NCBI RefSeq assembly: GCF_002205895.1
Contig: NZ_NJDE01000010.1
Span: 248,001-312,000 of the forward strand
Direction: 5' to 3'
DNA length: 64,000 nt
From: Saccharibacillus sp. O23
Lineage (GTDB): Bacteria > Bacillota > Bacilli > Paenibacillales > Paenibacillaceae
The notes under the pieces are model-generated. The model worked only from the letters and a program-made list of their open reading frames with translations, was not told where the DNA came from and did not search any database. The position numbers and the translations under genes were made by a program. Positions 35,611 to 47,895 of the stretch are shown here, in pieces. The stretch's first letter is position 1. Every line of letters starts with the position of its first letter.

Positions 35611-36864
35611 ATGAGTATCGAAGAATATCAAAATACTTACGTCCAACAAGTTTTCGCCGACCGCATCGGCGGCGCGAACTACGGTAAGGACACCAACATC
35701 TATAAATTCGAGAAGATCAAACGCGCCAAAGCGGCCGCGCGTCAAGCTTTCCCCGACGTCGAGCTGATCGATATGGGCGTCGGCGAACCGGACGAGATGG
35801 CCGATGCCGGCATCGTCGCGAAGCTGGCCGAAGAAGCGGCCAAGCCGGAGAACCGCGGTTATGCCGATAACGGCATCCCGGAATTCAAAGCCGCCGCAGC
35901 CAAATACTTGGCGGACGTGTTCAAAGTCGAAGGCATCGACCCGACGACGGAAATCGTGCACTCGATCGGTTCCAAACCGGCGCTGGCGATGCTGCCGTCC
36001 GTGTTCATCAACCCGGGCGACGTGGCGATTCTGACCGTGCCGGGCTACCCGGTTCTGGGCACGCACACCAAATACGTGGGCGGCGAAGTGTACAACGTGC
36101 AGCTGACCAAAGAAAACGACTTCCTGCCGGATCTGGACTCCATTCCGGCCGATATCGCGAAACGCGCGAAGCTGCTGTACCTGAACTATCCGAACAACCC
36201 GACCGGCGCAAGCGCGACTCCGGAATTTTTCGCCAAAGTCGTCGAGTGGGCCAAAGCCAACGAAGTGATCGTCGTGCACGACGCTCCGTATGCCGCTTTG
36301 ACTTACGACGGCTTGAAGCCGCTCAGCTTCCTGAGCACGCCGGGCGCCAAAGACGTTGGGATCGAGCTGCATTCCTTGTCCAAGTCGTATAACATGACCG
36401 GTTGGAGAATCGGGTTCGTGGCCGGCAACCCGCTGATCGTCAAAGCGTTCAGCGACGTGAAGGACAACAACGACTCCGGTCAATTCATCGCGATTCAGAA
36501 AGCGGCGGCTTACGGTCTGGCGAATCCGTCCATCACGGAGAAGATCGCCGAGAAATATTCGCGCCGTCACGATATGCTCGTAGCCGCGCTGAACGAACTG
36601 GGCTTCACGGCTTCCAAACCGAAAGGCTCGTTCTTCCTGTACGTCCAAGCGCCTAAAGGCATCAAAGGCGGGGAGACGTTCGGAAGCGGCGAAGCGTTCT
36701 CGCAGTTCCTGATCCGCGAAAAGCTGATCTCGACCGTGCCGTGGGACGACGCCGGTTCGTTCGTGCGCTTCTCCGTCACGTTCGAAGCCAAAGGCGAAGA
36801 AGAAGAAAAACGCGTCATTCAAGAAATCAAACGCCGCCTGAGCGACGTCGAATTCGAATTTTGA
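35611..36864 (+). CDS. dapL: LL-diaminopimelate aminotransferase
   Basis: 417 residues from ATG 35611; ATG 35599 directly abuts the AAGGAG ribosome site, so it cannot serve well as start. Fold-type I PLP enzyme; the PLP Lys is K258 in HSLSKSYNMTGWRIGF. LIDMGVGEPDEMAD, LNYPNNPTGA and VVHDAPYAALTYDG are the aminotransferase motifs. The family makes LL-diaminopimelate directly from tetrahydrodipicolinate, giving lysine and the cross-linking residue used by MurE. A related aspartate/alanine aminotransferase cannot be fully excluded. It is not part of this locus in B. subtilis. Confidence 0.8.
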   Translation: MSIEEYQNTYVQQVFADRIGGANYGKDTNIYKFEKIKRAKAAARQAFPDVELIDMGVGEPDEMADAGIVAKLAEEAAKPENRGYADNGIPEFKAAAAKYLADVFKVEGIDPTTEIVHSIGSKPALAMLPSVFINPGDVAILTVPGYPVLGTHTKYVGGEVYNVQLTKENDFLPDLDSIPADIAKRAKLLYLNYPNNPTGASATPEFFAKVVEWAKANEVIVVHDAPYAALTYDGLKPLSFLSTPGAKDVGIELHSLSKSYNMTGWRIGFVAGNPLIVKAFSDVKDNNDSGQFIAIQKAAAYGLANPSITEKIAEKYSRRHDMLVAALNELGFTASKPKGSFFLYVQAPKGIKGGETFGSGEAFSQFLIREKLISTVPWDDAGSFVRFSVTFEAKGEEEEKRVIQEIKRRLSDVEFEF

Positions 36865-36896
36865 TTCGTCGCATCGCGAATGAGGCATAAACACGG

Positions 36897-36936
36897 AAAA
36901 AGCTTTTCGCCCGAACGGGCGAAAAGCTTTTTTTGG
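36897..36936 (+). terminator. Terminator of dapL
   Basis: Near-perfect 17-bp hairpin, AAAAAGCTTTTCGCCCG / CGGGCGAAAAGCTTTTT with an AA loop, and T run. One of the strongest terminators in the window. Confidence 0.92.
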
Positions 36937-37178
36937 CTTAAGCAGGAATATGGACAGGGAAGCGGGTATTAAAGAGAAGAAGCTTTTTGCCGATTTATGC
37001 AAACGTTTGAACTAGTACACTTTCAACTCTTCATCACAGGTTTACGATTTTCTGAAACGCACGCGCTTCTGGTGTGATTCAGAAGAGCGTATTCCTACCT
37101 TTAGCGTCGACAAGATACTAGAAGCGGAACGAGGCGGAAGCAGAATCTTATTTCATCAGAAGGAGTGTTGGGTTTCCT
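36937..37178. other. Upstream region of pgmB with a LacI-type palindrome
   Basis: Contains CAAACGTTTG at 37000-37009, a perfect 10-bp palindrome centred on CG, as recognised by LacI/GalR regulators (CcpA, MalR and similar). No clear sigma-A promoter was placed. The ribosome site AAGGAGTG lies at about 37161-37168. Confidence 0.4.
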
Positions 37179-37805
37179 ATGACGCAGGCTATTATTTTCG
37201 ACCTTGACGGAGTCATCGTATCGACCGACCATTATCATTATCTCGCTTGGAAACAGATCGCGGATCGGGAAGGCGTGCCTTTTGACGAGAACCGCAACGT
37301 TCTGCTGCGCGGAGTCAGCCGGGAGGAGAGCTTGGAGATTCTGCTGGAGCAGGCCTCGCGTCCGTATTCGGCGGAAGAGAAGAAGAAGCTGGCCGAAGAA
37401 AAAAACGGGATTTACCGCAAACTGCTGCAAGAATTGACGCCTGCCGACATTCTGCCGGGAGTCGTGGACTGGATCGAACGGGCTAAAGCAAAAGGGCTGC
37501 GTACCGCGATCGGTTCGTCGAGCAAAAACACCGATTTTATTCTGGAGCGGATCGGTCTGTCGGACGAGTTCGATGCGGTCGTGACCGGCGCGGACGTTAC
37601 GCATAGCAAACCGGCTCCGGATATTTTTCTGCTGGCTGCCGAACGTCTGGGTATCTCGCCGGGAGCCTGCCTGGTCGTCGAAGACGCGCCGGCAGGGATT
37701 CAAGCCGCGAAAGCGGCCGGCATGCAAAGTCTCGGCGTCGGCGAGTTCGTCAAAGAAGTCGGTGCGGACCGTTGGGCGCTTACGCTCGGCGAAGCCGATT
37801 TGTAG
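37179..37805 (+). CDS. pgmB: Beta-phosphoglucomutase-type HAD enzyme
   Basis: 208 residues. Haloacid-dehalogenase phosphatase/mutase: motif I FDLDGVIVSTDHYHYLAW with nucleophile Asp and the general acid Asp two residues on; motif II GSSSKN; Lys in SKPAPDIF; motif IV VVEDAPAGIQAAKAAGM. The TDHYHYLAW continuation and length fit beta-PGM, which converts beta-glucose-1-phosphate from maltose or trehalose phosphorolysis to glucose-6-phosphate. No maltose genes are adjacent. The palindrome upstream would fit sugar-dependent control. Confidence 0.8.
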   Translation: MTQAIIFDLDGVIVSTDHYHYLAWKQIADREGVPFDENRNVLLRGVSREESLEILLEQASRPYSAEEKKKLAEEKNGIYRKLLQELTPADILPGVVDWIERAKAKGLRTAIGSSSKNTDFILERIGLSDEFDAVVTGADVTHSKPAPDIFLLAAERLGISPGACLVVEDAPAGIQAAKAAGMQSLGVGEFVKEVGADRWALTLGEADL

Positions 37806-37849
37806 TCGAAATAGGCGCGAGCAAACCTTTTGCATGCAAAATCGAAAAA

Positions 37850-37912
37850 CCGCCGGGAAAACTTCCCGGCGGCATCAAGCTTTCCGTTCATGCGGAAAGC
37901 TTTTTTTATTAC
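37850..37912. terminator. Back-to-back terminators for pgmB (+) and the chemoreceptor gene (-)
   Basis: Two adjacent hairpins. CCGCCGGGAA / TTCCCGGCGG (about 37851-37873) is followed by T's on the - strand and ends the chemoreceptor gene. AAGCTTTCCG / CGGAAAGCTT (about 37878-37904) is followed by T's on the + strand and ends pgmB. Confidence 0.85.
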
Positions 37913-37940
37913 GGCTGCTGCGCTTCTTGACCTTATCAGC

Positions 37941-39932
37941 TTAGTCGATCTTGAACCGCTCGACTTCGCCTTGAAGCTGTTCGGCCAGACCGGCCAGCGA
38001 AGCGGACGATTCGCGAATTTCCTCCATCGAAGCCAGTTGTTCTTCCGCGGCCGCGGCAATCTCGTGCGTGCCGGATTGATTCGCTTCCGCGGCGCGCGAA
38101 ATTTCTTGTACGGCCTGCGCGACTTCTTCGGCATTGCCCACCACTTCGCCCAAGCGCTCGTTCATGCCGCTCAAGTCGACGGCGACCGTCTCGGCGGATT
38201 CGCGCAGTCGGCGCAGATTGGTTGCCGTCAATTCGGCGCTTTCCAGACTGCCGGTCACCGAAGAACGAATCTCGACGAACGTCTTAAGCGAAGCTTGAAT
38301 ATCGGACACGATATCTTGAATCAGTCCTTCGATCATCTTGGCCGAGTCCGCCGATTGTTGAGCCAGCTTCTTGACTTCGCTGGCCACGACGGTGAACCCT
38401 TGACCCGCCGCGCCGGCTCTGGCGGCTTCGATGGACGCGTTCAACGCCAGCAGATTGGTCTGCGAAGCGATCTCGTCGATCGTCTGCAAGATGCCCGTGA
38501 TCGTCTTCGATTTGTCCGCCAATCCGGAGATGACTTCGCCGCCCGCGCGGACGGAATCGTCGATCTCGCGCATGCGCTCCAACGTGCGTTCGACCAACTG
38601 ATCGCCTTCGCCGGCCATTTCCGAAGACTGGCGGGAAGAAGCCGCAAGACGCTCGGAGCCGGTTCGCAGTTCCGAGAGCTGCTCGAAGACTTCGGCCAAG
38701 CGCTGCGAGCTGCCGGCCACGTTCTCGCTCTGGCGTTCGCTGCTGACGGCGAAACCTTCGATCGCTTCCGTAATCTGCCGGCTGGCTTTGCCGGTATGCT
38801 CGGCGCTTGCGCTAAGCTGCTGCGACGAAGCGGCGACATCCGATACGGATGCCGTGATCGAACGGACAAGCCCGCCGAGCGACGCGTTCATCTCGCGGAA
38901 AGCGGAAGCGAGCTTCGAGATTTCGTCGCCGCCCGAATCCTGAATCGATCCCGTCAAATCGCCCGAGCTGATCGCTTCGGCAGCCGCCGACACGCGGCGC
39001 AAGCGGCGCGCGATCGAGCGCGTCAACAGCCAGACGGCGGTTCCGCCGACGATCAGGGCTGCGGCCAATACGATCAACAAGCGGTAGAGAATCGGCCGGG
39101 ACGCGTCGCCCACTTCTTTTTGATAATAGTTGCCGACGACGATCCATCCGCTGACCGCGTTCTTCTCGTAGACCAACACTTTAGGCTGATCTTCGAACGT
39201 ATACTTGAAGCTTCCTTCCGCTTCTTTCTGCTCGGCCAGACGCATGGAAACGCTGTTGCTCGAACCGGCTTCTACGGTCGGATGCGAGATGTACGTGCCG
39301 CTTGCCGATACGATAAAAGCATAACCGCCGGAACCGATATGGATGCTTTCCGTGGTCTTGAGAAGCGAATCGATCGACAGATCGATGCCGATCACGCCGC
39401 TGCCGTCGCTCAGGCTCTTGGCGACGGTAATCCCGGCTTTCCCCGTCGAAGCGGAGATGTAAGGCTCCGTCACCACCGCTTTGCCCGGAGTCTTCATCGC
39501 GAGGCTGTACCAATCCCGGGTGCGGGGATCGTAGCCTTTCGGCAGATTATCGTAAGTCGAAGCGATATATATCCCGTCGGTCGAACCCGCATAAGCCAGG
39601 TCGACGTCGTTTTGTGCGAGATCGTAAATTTTCAGCGCGGCGTCGGTGACGCCGGCCGCGGAACCGCCCGCGCGGAAAGACTGCGCGGTTAAAGTGTCGG
39701 CCAGATAATCGACCGCCGCGATCCGGGAATTCAGGTCCCGCTCGATCACGTCGTTCATCGTTTTCACGCTCGAAGTCGCGCTTTTCACCAGTTCGCTGCT
39801 AAGCGCCTTTTCTGCCGAGCGATAAGACAGCCATGCCGAAGCCAACAGCGAGACGACCAGAACAACGGAGAAAAAAAGCAGCAGCTTGTTGCCTAAAGAT
39901 AATGAAAACGTGCGTTTTTTGAAAAATTTCAT
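37941..39932 (-). CDS. Methyl-accepting chemotaxis protein with extracellular Cache domain
   Basis: 663 residues. N-terminal membrane helix (about 14-36), a large extracellular dCache-type sensor (about 40-280, with [16 protein letters not shown] and [11 protein letters not shown]), a second helix (about 285-305), a HAMP linker ([24 protein letters not shown]), and the cytoplasmic signalling hairpin with [30 protein letters not shown] tip ([20 protein letters not shown]). It would signal to CheA/CheW at the pole. Ligand unknown. A sigma-D-like -10 (GCCGACAT) lies upstream. Confidence 0.92.
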   Translation of the reverse strand: MKFFKKRTFSLSLGNKLLLFFSVVLVVSLLASAWLSYRSAEKALSSELVKSATSSVKTMNDVIERDLNSRIAAVDYLADTLTAQSFRAGGSAAGVTDAALKIYDLAQNDVDLAYAGSTDGIYIASTYDNLPKGYDPRTRDWYSLAMKTPGKAVVTEPYISASTGKAGITVAKSLSDGSGVIGIDLSIDSLLKTTESIHIGSGGYAFIVSASGTYISHPTVEAGSSNSVSMRLAEQKEAEGSFKYTFEDQPKVLVYEKNAVSGWIVVGNYYQKEVGDASRPILYRLLIVLAAALIVGGTAVWLLTRSIARRLRRVSAAAEAISSGDLTGSIQDSGGDEISKLASAFREMNASLGGLVRSITASVSDVAASSQQLSASAEHTGKASRQITEAIEGFAVSSERQSENVAGSSQRLAEVFEQLSELRTGSERLAASSRQSSEMAGEGDQLVERTLERMREIDDSVRAGGEVISGLADKSKTITGILQTIDEIASQTNLLALNASIEAARAGAAGQGFTVVASEVKKLAQQSADSAKMIEGLIQDIVSDIQASLKTFVEIRSSVTGSLESAELTATNLRRLRESAETVAVDLSGMNERLGEVVGNAEEVAQAVQEISRAAEANQSGTHEIAAAAEEQLASMEEIRESSASLAGLAEQLQGEVERFKID

Positions 39933-39966
39933 CTACTGATCTCCTCCTCATTTGCATACACGCTAT

Positions 39967-40008
39967 ATGTCGGCATAAGCGTTCGGAAAATCAAGCAAAC
40001 GTTTTCGC
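39967..40008 (-). promoter_or_regulatory. Possible sigma-D -10 and cre-like palindrome before the chemoreceptor gene
   Basis: On the - strand GCCGACAT (39967-39974) differs by one base from the motility sigma factor -10 GCCGATAT; a good TAAA -35 is missing. Further upstream, GCAAACGTTTTCGC (39995-40008) resembles a CcpA cre site. Confidence 0.35.
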
Positions 40009-40049
40009 TAAAAAACCCTCCGGGAAAGCAAATATAATCATAAAAGGGG

Positions 40050-40079
40050 TTGAATAAATACAACAATTAAATGTATAAT
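40050..40079 (+). promoter_or_regulatory. Distal promoter candidate upstream of the pyr leader
   Basis: TTGAAT (40050-40055), 18-base spacer, TATAAT (40074-40079). It lies about 150 bases before the better-matched pyr promoter at 40201 and could add a second, longer transcript. Confidence 0.45.
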
Positions 40080-40200
40080 TATAAACACGAAAACAATGAC
40101 ATCCCAAGTTAACTTGCGATGTGCGCATACGGCTTGCATGAAGGTGCGGCTGTCGCTGCTCGAATCGGAGCGCGGAAAGGGTGGAGAAGAAGGCGGGTGG

Positions 40201-40229
40201 TTGACAGAGGGAATCCCTTCTGTCATAAT
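40201..40229 (+). promoter_or_regulatory. Main pyr promoter with a dyad in the spacer
   Basis: TTGACA (40201-40206), 17-base spacer, CATAAT (40224-40229). The segment 40202-40225 is an imperfect 24-bp palindrome with outer arms TGACAGA / TCTGTCA, covering the -35 edge and most of the spacer. PyrR acts on RNA, so a DNA operator here would be an additional layer. Confidence 0.75.
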
Positions 40230-40269
40230 TCATTGCAACAGAGGCGTAACTTACGCCCGATGAATAGCA

Positions 40270-41965
<1,696 letters not shown>

Positions 41966-42027
41966 AATAGGGCGGAAACGCAGAGCAGCGATAAAGAAAA
42001 CGAACGGAACCGGGAGGGTTTTTATAA

Positions 42028-43371
42028 ATGACGAATTATGCGAACGTGGATGTATGGATTCAAAATGCGAGCGTGCTGGACGAGGACGGAGAGCTGCGGC
42101 AGAGCGACATTCTGATTCAAGGCGGCAAGATCGAAGCCATTCTGGCTTCCGGGGCTTATGCTTCGGCCGACGAACGGGCAATCGGAAGCGCCGCGACGAC
42201 GGTCTACGACGCTCAAGGCAAACTGGTCACGCCGGGCCTGATCGACATGCACGTGCATCTTCGCGAACCGGGGTTCGAACATAAAGAAACGATCGAGACG
42301 GGCGCGCGTTCGGCGGCGCAGGGCGGATTCACCACGATCGCCTGCATGCCGAACACCAAGCCGGTGACGGACAATCCCGAGACGGTCAAGCTGATCTTGG
42401 ACAAAGCCCAAGAAGCGAATCTGGTCAACGTGCTGCCTTACGCGGCGATTACGAAGAACGAGCTGGGACGCGAACTGACGGACTTCGAAGCGCTGAAAGC
42501 CGCGGGCGCGATCGGATTCACGGACGACGGCGTCGGCGTGCAGAACGCGCAGATGATGAAGGACGCCATGACGAAGGCCGCCGAACTGGGGATGCCGGTC
42601 ATCGCCCACTGCGAAGACGATTCGCTGGTCAAAGGGCTGTACGTCTCCGAAGGCAATTTCGCGAAAAAGCACGGCATCAAAGGCATTCCGAACGAATCCG
42701 AAGCGATTCACGTCGGGCGCGACGTGCTGCTGGCCGAAGCGACGGGCGTGCACTACCATGTCTGCCACGTCAGCACCGAACAATCGATCCGCTTGATCCG
42801 TCTGGCGAAGTCGATCGGGGTCAAAGTGACCGCCGAAGTCTGCCCGCACCATCTGGTGTTGTCGGACGAAGACATTCCGGGCATGGACGCCAACTGGAAA
42901 ATGAACCCGCCGCTGCGCACGCCTCGCGACGTCGAGGCCTGCATCGAAGCGCTCGAAGACGGCACGATCGATATCGTCGTCACCGACCATGCGCCGCACA
43001 GCGAAGAAGAAAAAGCGAAAGGCATGCAGCTCGCGCCGTTCGGCATCGTCGGCTTCGAGACCGCCTTCCCGCTGCTGTACACGAAATTCGTCAAGACCGG
43101 ACGCTGGAGTCTCGATTTCCTGGTCCGCCGCATGACGCAGGACCCGGCCCGCGTGTTCGGTCTGGAGTCCGGCAAGCTCGAAGTCGGAGCGGTCGCGGAT
43201 CTGGCGATCATCGACTTGGAGCTCGAAAAAGCGGTCGACCCGCAAGAATTCGCCACCAAAGGACGCAATACGCCGTTCACGGGTTGGAAGCTGTCCGGCT
43301 GGCCGGTCGCGACGTTCGTCGGCGGCCGCGCGGTATACGGAGCCGAACGCGCACAAAACGCCAACGCGTAA
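42028..43371 (+). CDS. pyrC: Dihydroorotase (class I)
   Basis: 447 residues, GGGAGGG 9 bases before the ATG. Amidohydrolase: DMHVHLREPG holds the first metal His pair, GFTTIACMPNTKP and HCEDDSLV follow, and the late Asp is in VVTDHAPHSEEEK. Cyclises carbamoyl aspartate to dihydroorotate. A few residues longer than B. subtilis PyrC. Confidence 0.95.
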   Translation: MTNYANVDVWIQNASVLDEDGELRQSDILIQGGKIEAILASGAYASADERAIGSAATTVYDAQGKLVTPGLIDMHVHLREPGFEHKETIETGARSAAQGGFTTIACMPNTKPVTDNPETVKLILDKAQEANLVNVLPYAAITKNELGRELTDFEALKAAGAIGFTDDGVGVQNAQMMKDAMTKAAELGMPVIAHCEDDSLVKGLYVSEGNFAKKHGIKGIPNESEAIHVGRDVLLAEATGVHYHVCHVSTEQSIRLIRLAKSIGVKVTAEVCPHHLVLSDEDIPGMDANWKMNPPLRTPRDVEACIEALEDGTIDIVVTDHAPHSEEEKAKGMQLAPFGIVGFETAFPLLYTKFVKTGRWSLDFLVRRMTQDPARVFGLESGKLEVGAVADLAIIDLELEKAVDPQEFATKGRNTPFTGWKLSGWPVATFVGGRAVYGAERAQNANA

Positions 43372-43442
43372 GCTTTAGGAACTTTACGAATCACGCATAC
43401 ACGAAAAAGCATTTTCTTCATATATAAGGAGGACTTCAAACC

Positions 43443-44573
43443 ATGCAGGCAAAACTTCTGCTCGAAGACGGCACCTTGTTCACGGGCCGCTCGTTCGGCG
43501 CTCAAGGCGACACGACCGGAGAGGTCGTATTCAATACCGGGATCACAGGTTATCAAGAGGTGCTGTCCGATCCGTCGTACTGCAACCAGATCGTCACGAT
43601 GACTTACCCGCTGATCGGCAACTACGGCATTACCCGCGACGACTTCGAATCGGTCAGACCGTTCGTGAACGGCTTCGTCGTGCGGCGCTACGAGCCGGTG
43701 CCGAGCAACTGGCGCGCCGAATACACGCTGGACGAGCTGCTCAAAGAGCACGGCATCGTGGGCATCAGCGATATCGATACCCGGATGTTGACCCGCCTGC
43801 TGCGCAACCACGGGACGATGCGGGGCATCCTCGCCGCCGGCGACCGCCCGGTCGAAGAGTTGAAAGAGATGCTGGAATCCTCCGCGCTGATCAACGATCA
43901 AGTCAAAAAGACGTCCACGCCGCATGTCTACAACAGCCCGGGACACGGCGAACGCATCGTGCTGATCGATTACGGCGCGAAAAGCGGCATCGTGCGCGAA
44001 CTGAGCGCGCGCGGCTGCGATATCGTGGTCGTGCCGCAGGACGTGACGGCCGATCAGATCCGCCGCCTCAATCCGGACGGCATCCAGTTGTCGAACGGCC
44101 CCGGGGACCCGAAAGACGTGCCGCACGCGGTCGAGACGATCAAGCAATTGCTCGGCGAATACCCGATCTTCGGCATCTGCCTCGGACACCAACTGCTGGC
44201 TTTGGCCGGCGGCGCGGATACCGAGAAGCTGAAATTCGGCCATCGCGGCGGCAACCACCCGGTCAAAGACCTTCAGACCGGCCGCTGCTACATCACGTCG
44301 CAGAACCACGGTTACACGGTCAAAGAAGAATCGCTGGCCGGCACCGATTTCGAAGTGACGCATATCAACAATAACGACAAAACGATCGAAGGCATCCGCC
44401 ATAAGACGCTTCCGGCTTTCTCCGTGCAGTACCATCCGGAAGCCGCGCCGGGACCGTTCGATAACAGCTATCTGTTCGACCGCTTCATCGAGATGATCCG
44501 CGAATACAAAAAGAGCAGTCCGAAACAGCCGCGTCAAGCGGCGATGATGGCCGCCATGAGAGGAGCACGTTAA
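43443..44573 (+). CDS. carA: Carbamoyl-phosphate synthase small (glutaminase) subunit
   Basis: 376 residues, AAGGAGGA before the ATG. The class I glutamine amidotransferase nucleophile is C246 in [13 protein letters not shown]; the His-Glu pair is in [11 protein letters not shown]-terminal CPSase_sm domain with [13 protein letters not shown]. Supplies ammonia to CarB. In the pyr operon (pyrAA in Bacillus naming). Confidence 0.96.
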   Translation: MQAKLLLEDGTLFTGRSFGAQGDTTGEVVFNTGITGYQEVLSDPSYCNQIVTMTYPLIGNYGITRDDFESVRPFVNGFVVRRYEPVPSNWRAEYTLDELLKEHGIVGISDIDTRMLTRLLRNHGTMRGILAAGDRPVEELKEMLESSALINDQVKKTSTPHVYNSPGHGERIVLIDYGAKSGIVRELSARGCDIVVVPQDVTADQIRRLNPDGIQLSNGPGDPKDVPHAVETIKQLLGEYPIFGICLGHQLLALAGGADTEKLKFGHRGGNHPVKDLQTGRCYITSQNHGYTVKEESLAGTDFEVTHINNNDKTIEGIRHKTLPAFSVQYHPEAAPGPFDNSYLFDRFIEMIREYKKSSPKQPRQAAMMAAMRGAR

Positions 44574-44575
44574 TT

Positions 44576-47500
44576 ATGCCGAAAAACGACAAACTCAAAA
44601 AAATCCTGGTGATCGGCTCCGGCCCGATCGTCATCGGTCAGGCGGCCGAGTTCGATTACGCCGGAACGCAAGCGTGCCAAGCGCTCAAAGAAGAAGGCGT
44701 CGAAGTCGTCCTGATCAACAGCAACCCGGCCACGATCATGACCGACACCAACATGGCGGATAAAGTCTACATCGAGCCGATCACGCTCGACTTCGTGACG
44801 CAGGTGATCCGTCACGAACGTCCGGACGGCCTGCTGCCGACGCTCGGCGGACAGACCGGCCTCAACATGGCCGTCGAACTGGCCCGCGCCGGCGTGCTGG
44901 AGAGCGAGAACGTCAAACTGCTCGGCACGCAGCTTCATTCGATCGAAAAAGCCGAAGACCGCGACTTGTTCCGCGACCTGATGCGCGAATTGGAACAGCC
45001 GGTACCGGACAGCGTCATCGTGACGACGCTGGAAGAAGCGCTCGACTTCGCTGGCGAGATCGGCTATCCGATCATCGTGCGTCCGGCTTACACGCTGGGC
45101 GGAACGGGCGGCGGCATCTGCGCCAACGAAGAAGAACTGCGCGACATCGTCGCGTCCGGCCTGCGCTACAGCCCGATCGGCCAATGTCTGGTCGAACGCA
45201 GCATCGCCGGCATGAAAGAAGTCGAATACGAAGTCATGCGCGACGCCAACGACAACTGCATCGTCGTGTGCAACATGGAGAACTTCGATCCGGTCGGCGT
45301 ACATACCGGCGACAGCATCGTCGTCGCGCCGAGCCAGACGCTCTCCGACCGCGAATACCAAATGCTGCGTTCCGCGTCGCTCAAGATCATCCGCGCGCTG
45401 AACATCGAAGGCGGCTGCAACGTGCAGTTCGCGCTCGATCCGCACAGCTTCCAATACTACGTCATCGAAGTCAACCCGCGCGTCAGCCGTTCCTCGGCGC
45501 TGGCGTCCAAAGCGACCGGCTACCCGATCGCCAAGATGGCGGCGAAGATCGCGCTGGGCTACACGCTCGACGAGATCGTCAACCCGGTAACGGGCCAGAC
45601 CTACGCCTGCTTCGAGCCGACGCTGGACTACATCGTATCGAAGATCCCGCGCTGGCCGTTCGACAAGTTCACCCGCGCCAACCGCAAGCTGGGCACGCAG
45701 ATGAAAGCGACCGGCGAAGTCATGGCGATCGGCCGCACGTTCGAAGAATCGATCCATAAAGCGGTCCGCTCGCTGGAGATCGGCACGCACCGCCTGCTGC
45801 TCAAAGGCGCAAGCGAGCTGCCGCAGGAAGAACTCGATTCCCGTCTGATGAAGCCGGACGACGAAAGAATGTTCTTGGTGGCCGAAGCGTTCCGCCGCGG
45901 CTACTCGCTGGAACAGATTCAAGATCTGACGAAGATCGACTGGTGGTTCCTCGACAAGATCGAACGCATCGTCGCGTTCGAAACGGTACTGGCGGAAACG
46001 GACGAGCTGACCGACGAACTGCTGTACGAAGCGAAACGCATGGGCTTTACCGACCGCGCGATCGCCGAGCTGCGCGCTCCGGGCCGCGAAAACGGCAAGC
46101 TGACGAAGGAAGCCGAGATCCGCGCTTACCGCAAAGAGATCGGGTTGGTGCCGGTCTATAAGATGGTCGACACCTGCGCGGCCGAATTCGAATCGGAAAC
46201 GCCGTACTACTACTCGACTTACGAGCAGGAGAACGAAGTGGCGCAGACCGACAAGAAGAAGATCATCGTGCTCGGTTCCGGTCCGATCCGGATCGGTCAA
46301 GGCATCGAATTCGACTACTCGACGGTACACGCGGTATGGGCGATTCGCAAAGCCGGCTACGAAGCAGTCATCATCAACAACAACCCGGAGACGGTATCGA
46401 CGGACTTCAATACGTCGGACCGCTTGTACTTCGAGCCGCTGTTCTTCGAAGACGTCATGAACGTCATCGAGCAGGAGCAGCCGATCGGCGTCATCGTCCA
46501 GTTCGGCGGTCAAACGGCGATCAACCTGGCGAAGCCGCTGCAGGACGCGGGCGTCAACATTCTCGGCACGTCGCTGGACAGCATCGACGAAGCGGAAGAC
46601 CGCAAGCGTTTCGAAGCGCTGCTGTCGCGTCTGGGCATCGCCCAACCGGCCGGCAAGACCGTCACTTCGGTCGACCAAGCGGTCGATACGGCGCAAAGCC
46701 TCGGGTACCCGGTGTTGGTTCGTCCTTCGTACGTCCTCGGCGGACGCGCGATGGAGATCGTATACTCCGACGAAGAACTGCTGAGCTACATGGAAGAAGC
46801 CGTGAAGGTCAACCCGGAACATCCGGTCCTGATCGACCGCTACATGCTCGGCAAAGAAGTCGAAGTCGACGCGATCTGCGACGGCGAGACGGTGCTCGTG
46901 CCGGGCATCATGGAGCATATCGAACGCGCGGGCGTTCACTCCGGCGACTCGATCGCGGTGTACCCGCCGCAGCATCTGTCGCAGGCTCTCAAAGATAAAG
47001 TCGTGGACATCACGATCCGTATCGCCAAAGAACTGAAAACGGTCGGTCTGGTCAACATCCAGTTCGTCATCTTCAAAGACGAAGTCTACGTGATCGAAGT
47101 GAACCCGCGTTCGTCGCGTACGGTACCGTTCCTGAGCAAAGTGACGGATATCCCGATGGCGAATCTGGCGACGCAGGCGATTCTCGGCGTCAAGCTGGCG
47201 GATCTGAACTACAAAGAAGGTCTGTGGCCGGAAAGCAAACAAGTCGCGGTCAAAGTGCCGGTGTTCTCGTTCGCGAAGCTGCGCCGCGTCGAGCCGACGC
47301 TCGGACCGGAAATGAAGTCGACCGGCGAAGTCATGGGCCGCGACAAACATTACGCCAAAGCCTTGTACAAAGGCCTGGTCGGCGCGGGCATGAAGATCCC
47401 GTCCACGGGTTCGATCATCGTGACCGTGGCCGACAAAGACAAAGCGGAAGCGGTCGAGCTGATGCAGGGCTTCTACACGCTGGGCTACTCGATCATGGCG

Positions 47501-47800
47501 ACCGGCGGAACGGCCAAAGCGCTCGAAGAAGCCGGCATTCCGGTCACCCGCGTCAACAAGCTGAGCGAAGGCGAGCCGAACATTCTGGACAAGATCCGAA
47601 ACGGCGAAGCCAACTTCGTCTTCAGCACGCTGACCAAAGGCAAAACGCCGGCGCGCGACGGATTCCGTATCCGCCGCGAAGCGGTCGAGAACGGCGTGGT
47701 CTGCATGACTTCGCTCGATACGGTCGCGGCGCTGCTCGACATGCTGGAGACGGTCAGCTTCACGTCCCGCGCTATGCCGGTAGGCGTACAGAACGTTTAA
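44576..47800 (+). CDS. carB: Carbamoyl-phosphate synthase large subunit
   Basis: 1074 residues, two bases after carA. Two homologous ATP-grasp halves (about 1-550 and 551-935) with the repeated [15 protein letters not shown] / [15 protein letters not shown] loops, and a C-terminal MGS-like allosteric domain ([20 protein letters not shown]). Full length. Makes carbamoyl phosphate for PyrB. Confidence 0.97.
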   Translation: MPKNDKLKKILVIGSGPIVIGQAAEFDYAGTQACQALKEEGVEVVLINSNPATIMTDTNMADKVYIEPITLDFVTQVIRHERPDGLLPTLGGQTGLNMAVELARAGVLESENVKLLGTQLHSIEKAEDRDLFRDLMRELEQPVPDSVIVTTLEEALDFAGEIGYPIIVRPAYTLGGTGGGICANEEELRDIVASGLRYSPIGQCLVERSIAGMKEVEYEVMRDANDNCIVVCNMENFDPVGVHTGDSIVVAPSQTLSDREYQMLRSASLKIIRALNIEGGCNVQFALDPHSFQYYVIEVNPRVSRSSALASKATGYPIAKMAAKIALGYTLDEIVNPVTGQTYACFEPTLDYIVSKIPRWPFDKFTRANRKLGTQMKATGEVMAIGRTFEESIHKAVRSLEIGTHRLLLKGASELPQEELDSRLMKPDDERMFLVAEAFRRGYSLEQIQDLTKIDWWFLDKIERIVAFETVLAETDELTDELLYEAKRMGFTDRAIAELRAPGRENGKLTKEAEIRAYRKEIGLVPVYKMVDTCAAEFESETPYYYSTYEQENEVAQTDKKKIIVLGSGPIRIGQGIEFDYSTVHAVWAIRKAGYEAVIINNNPETVSTDFNTSDRLYFEPLFFEDVMNVIEQEQPIGVIVQFGGQTAINLAKPLQDAGVNILGTSLDSIDEAEDRKRFEALLSRLGIAQPAGKTVTSVDQAVDTAQSLGYPVLVRPSYVLGGRAMEIVYSDEELLSYMEEAVKVNPEHPVLIDRYMLGKEVEVDAICDGETVLVPGIMEHIERAGVHSGDSIAVYPPQHLSQALKDKVVDITIRIAKELKTVGLVNIQFVIFKDEVYVIEVNPRSSRTVPFLSKVTDIPMANLATQAILGVKLADLNYKEGLWPESKQVAVKVPVFSFAKLRRVEPTLGPEMKSTGEVMGRDKHYAKALYKGLVGAGMKIPSTGSIIVTVADKDKAEAVELMQGFYTLGYSIMATGGTAKALEEAGIPVTRVNKLSEGEPNILDKIRNGEANFVFSTLTKGKTPARDGFRIRREAVENGVVCMTSLDTVAALLDMLETVSFTSRAMPVGVQNV

Positions 47801-47827
47801 TTTAACCGGACATCAAGATCAGACGAC

Positions 47828-47854
47828 AGGCGCCGTGCAGATTCTGCGGGCGCC
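47828..47854 (+). repeat. Hairpin between carB and pyrF
   Basis: AGGCGCC...GCAG / CTGC...GGCGCCT with an ATT loop and no T run. More likely an mRNA-stabilising or processing hairpin than a terminator, as the pyr genes continue. Confidence 0.5.
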
Positions 47855-47895
47855 TCTCGTATGCGCTCGTCACACTTAAGGAGATGAAGAAACGG

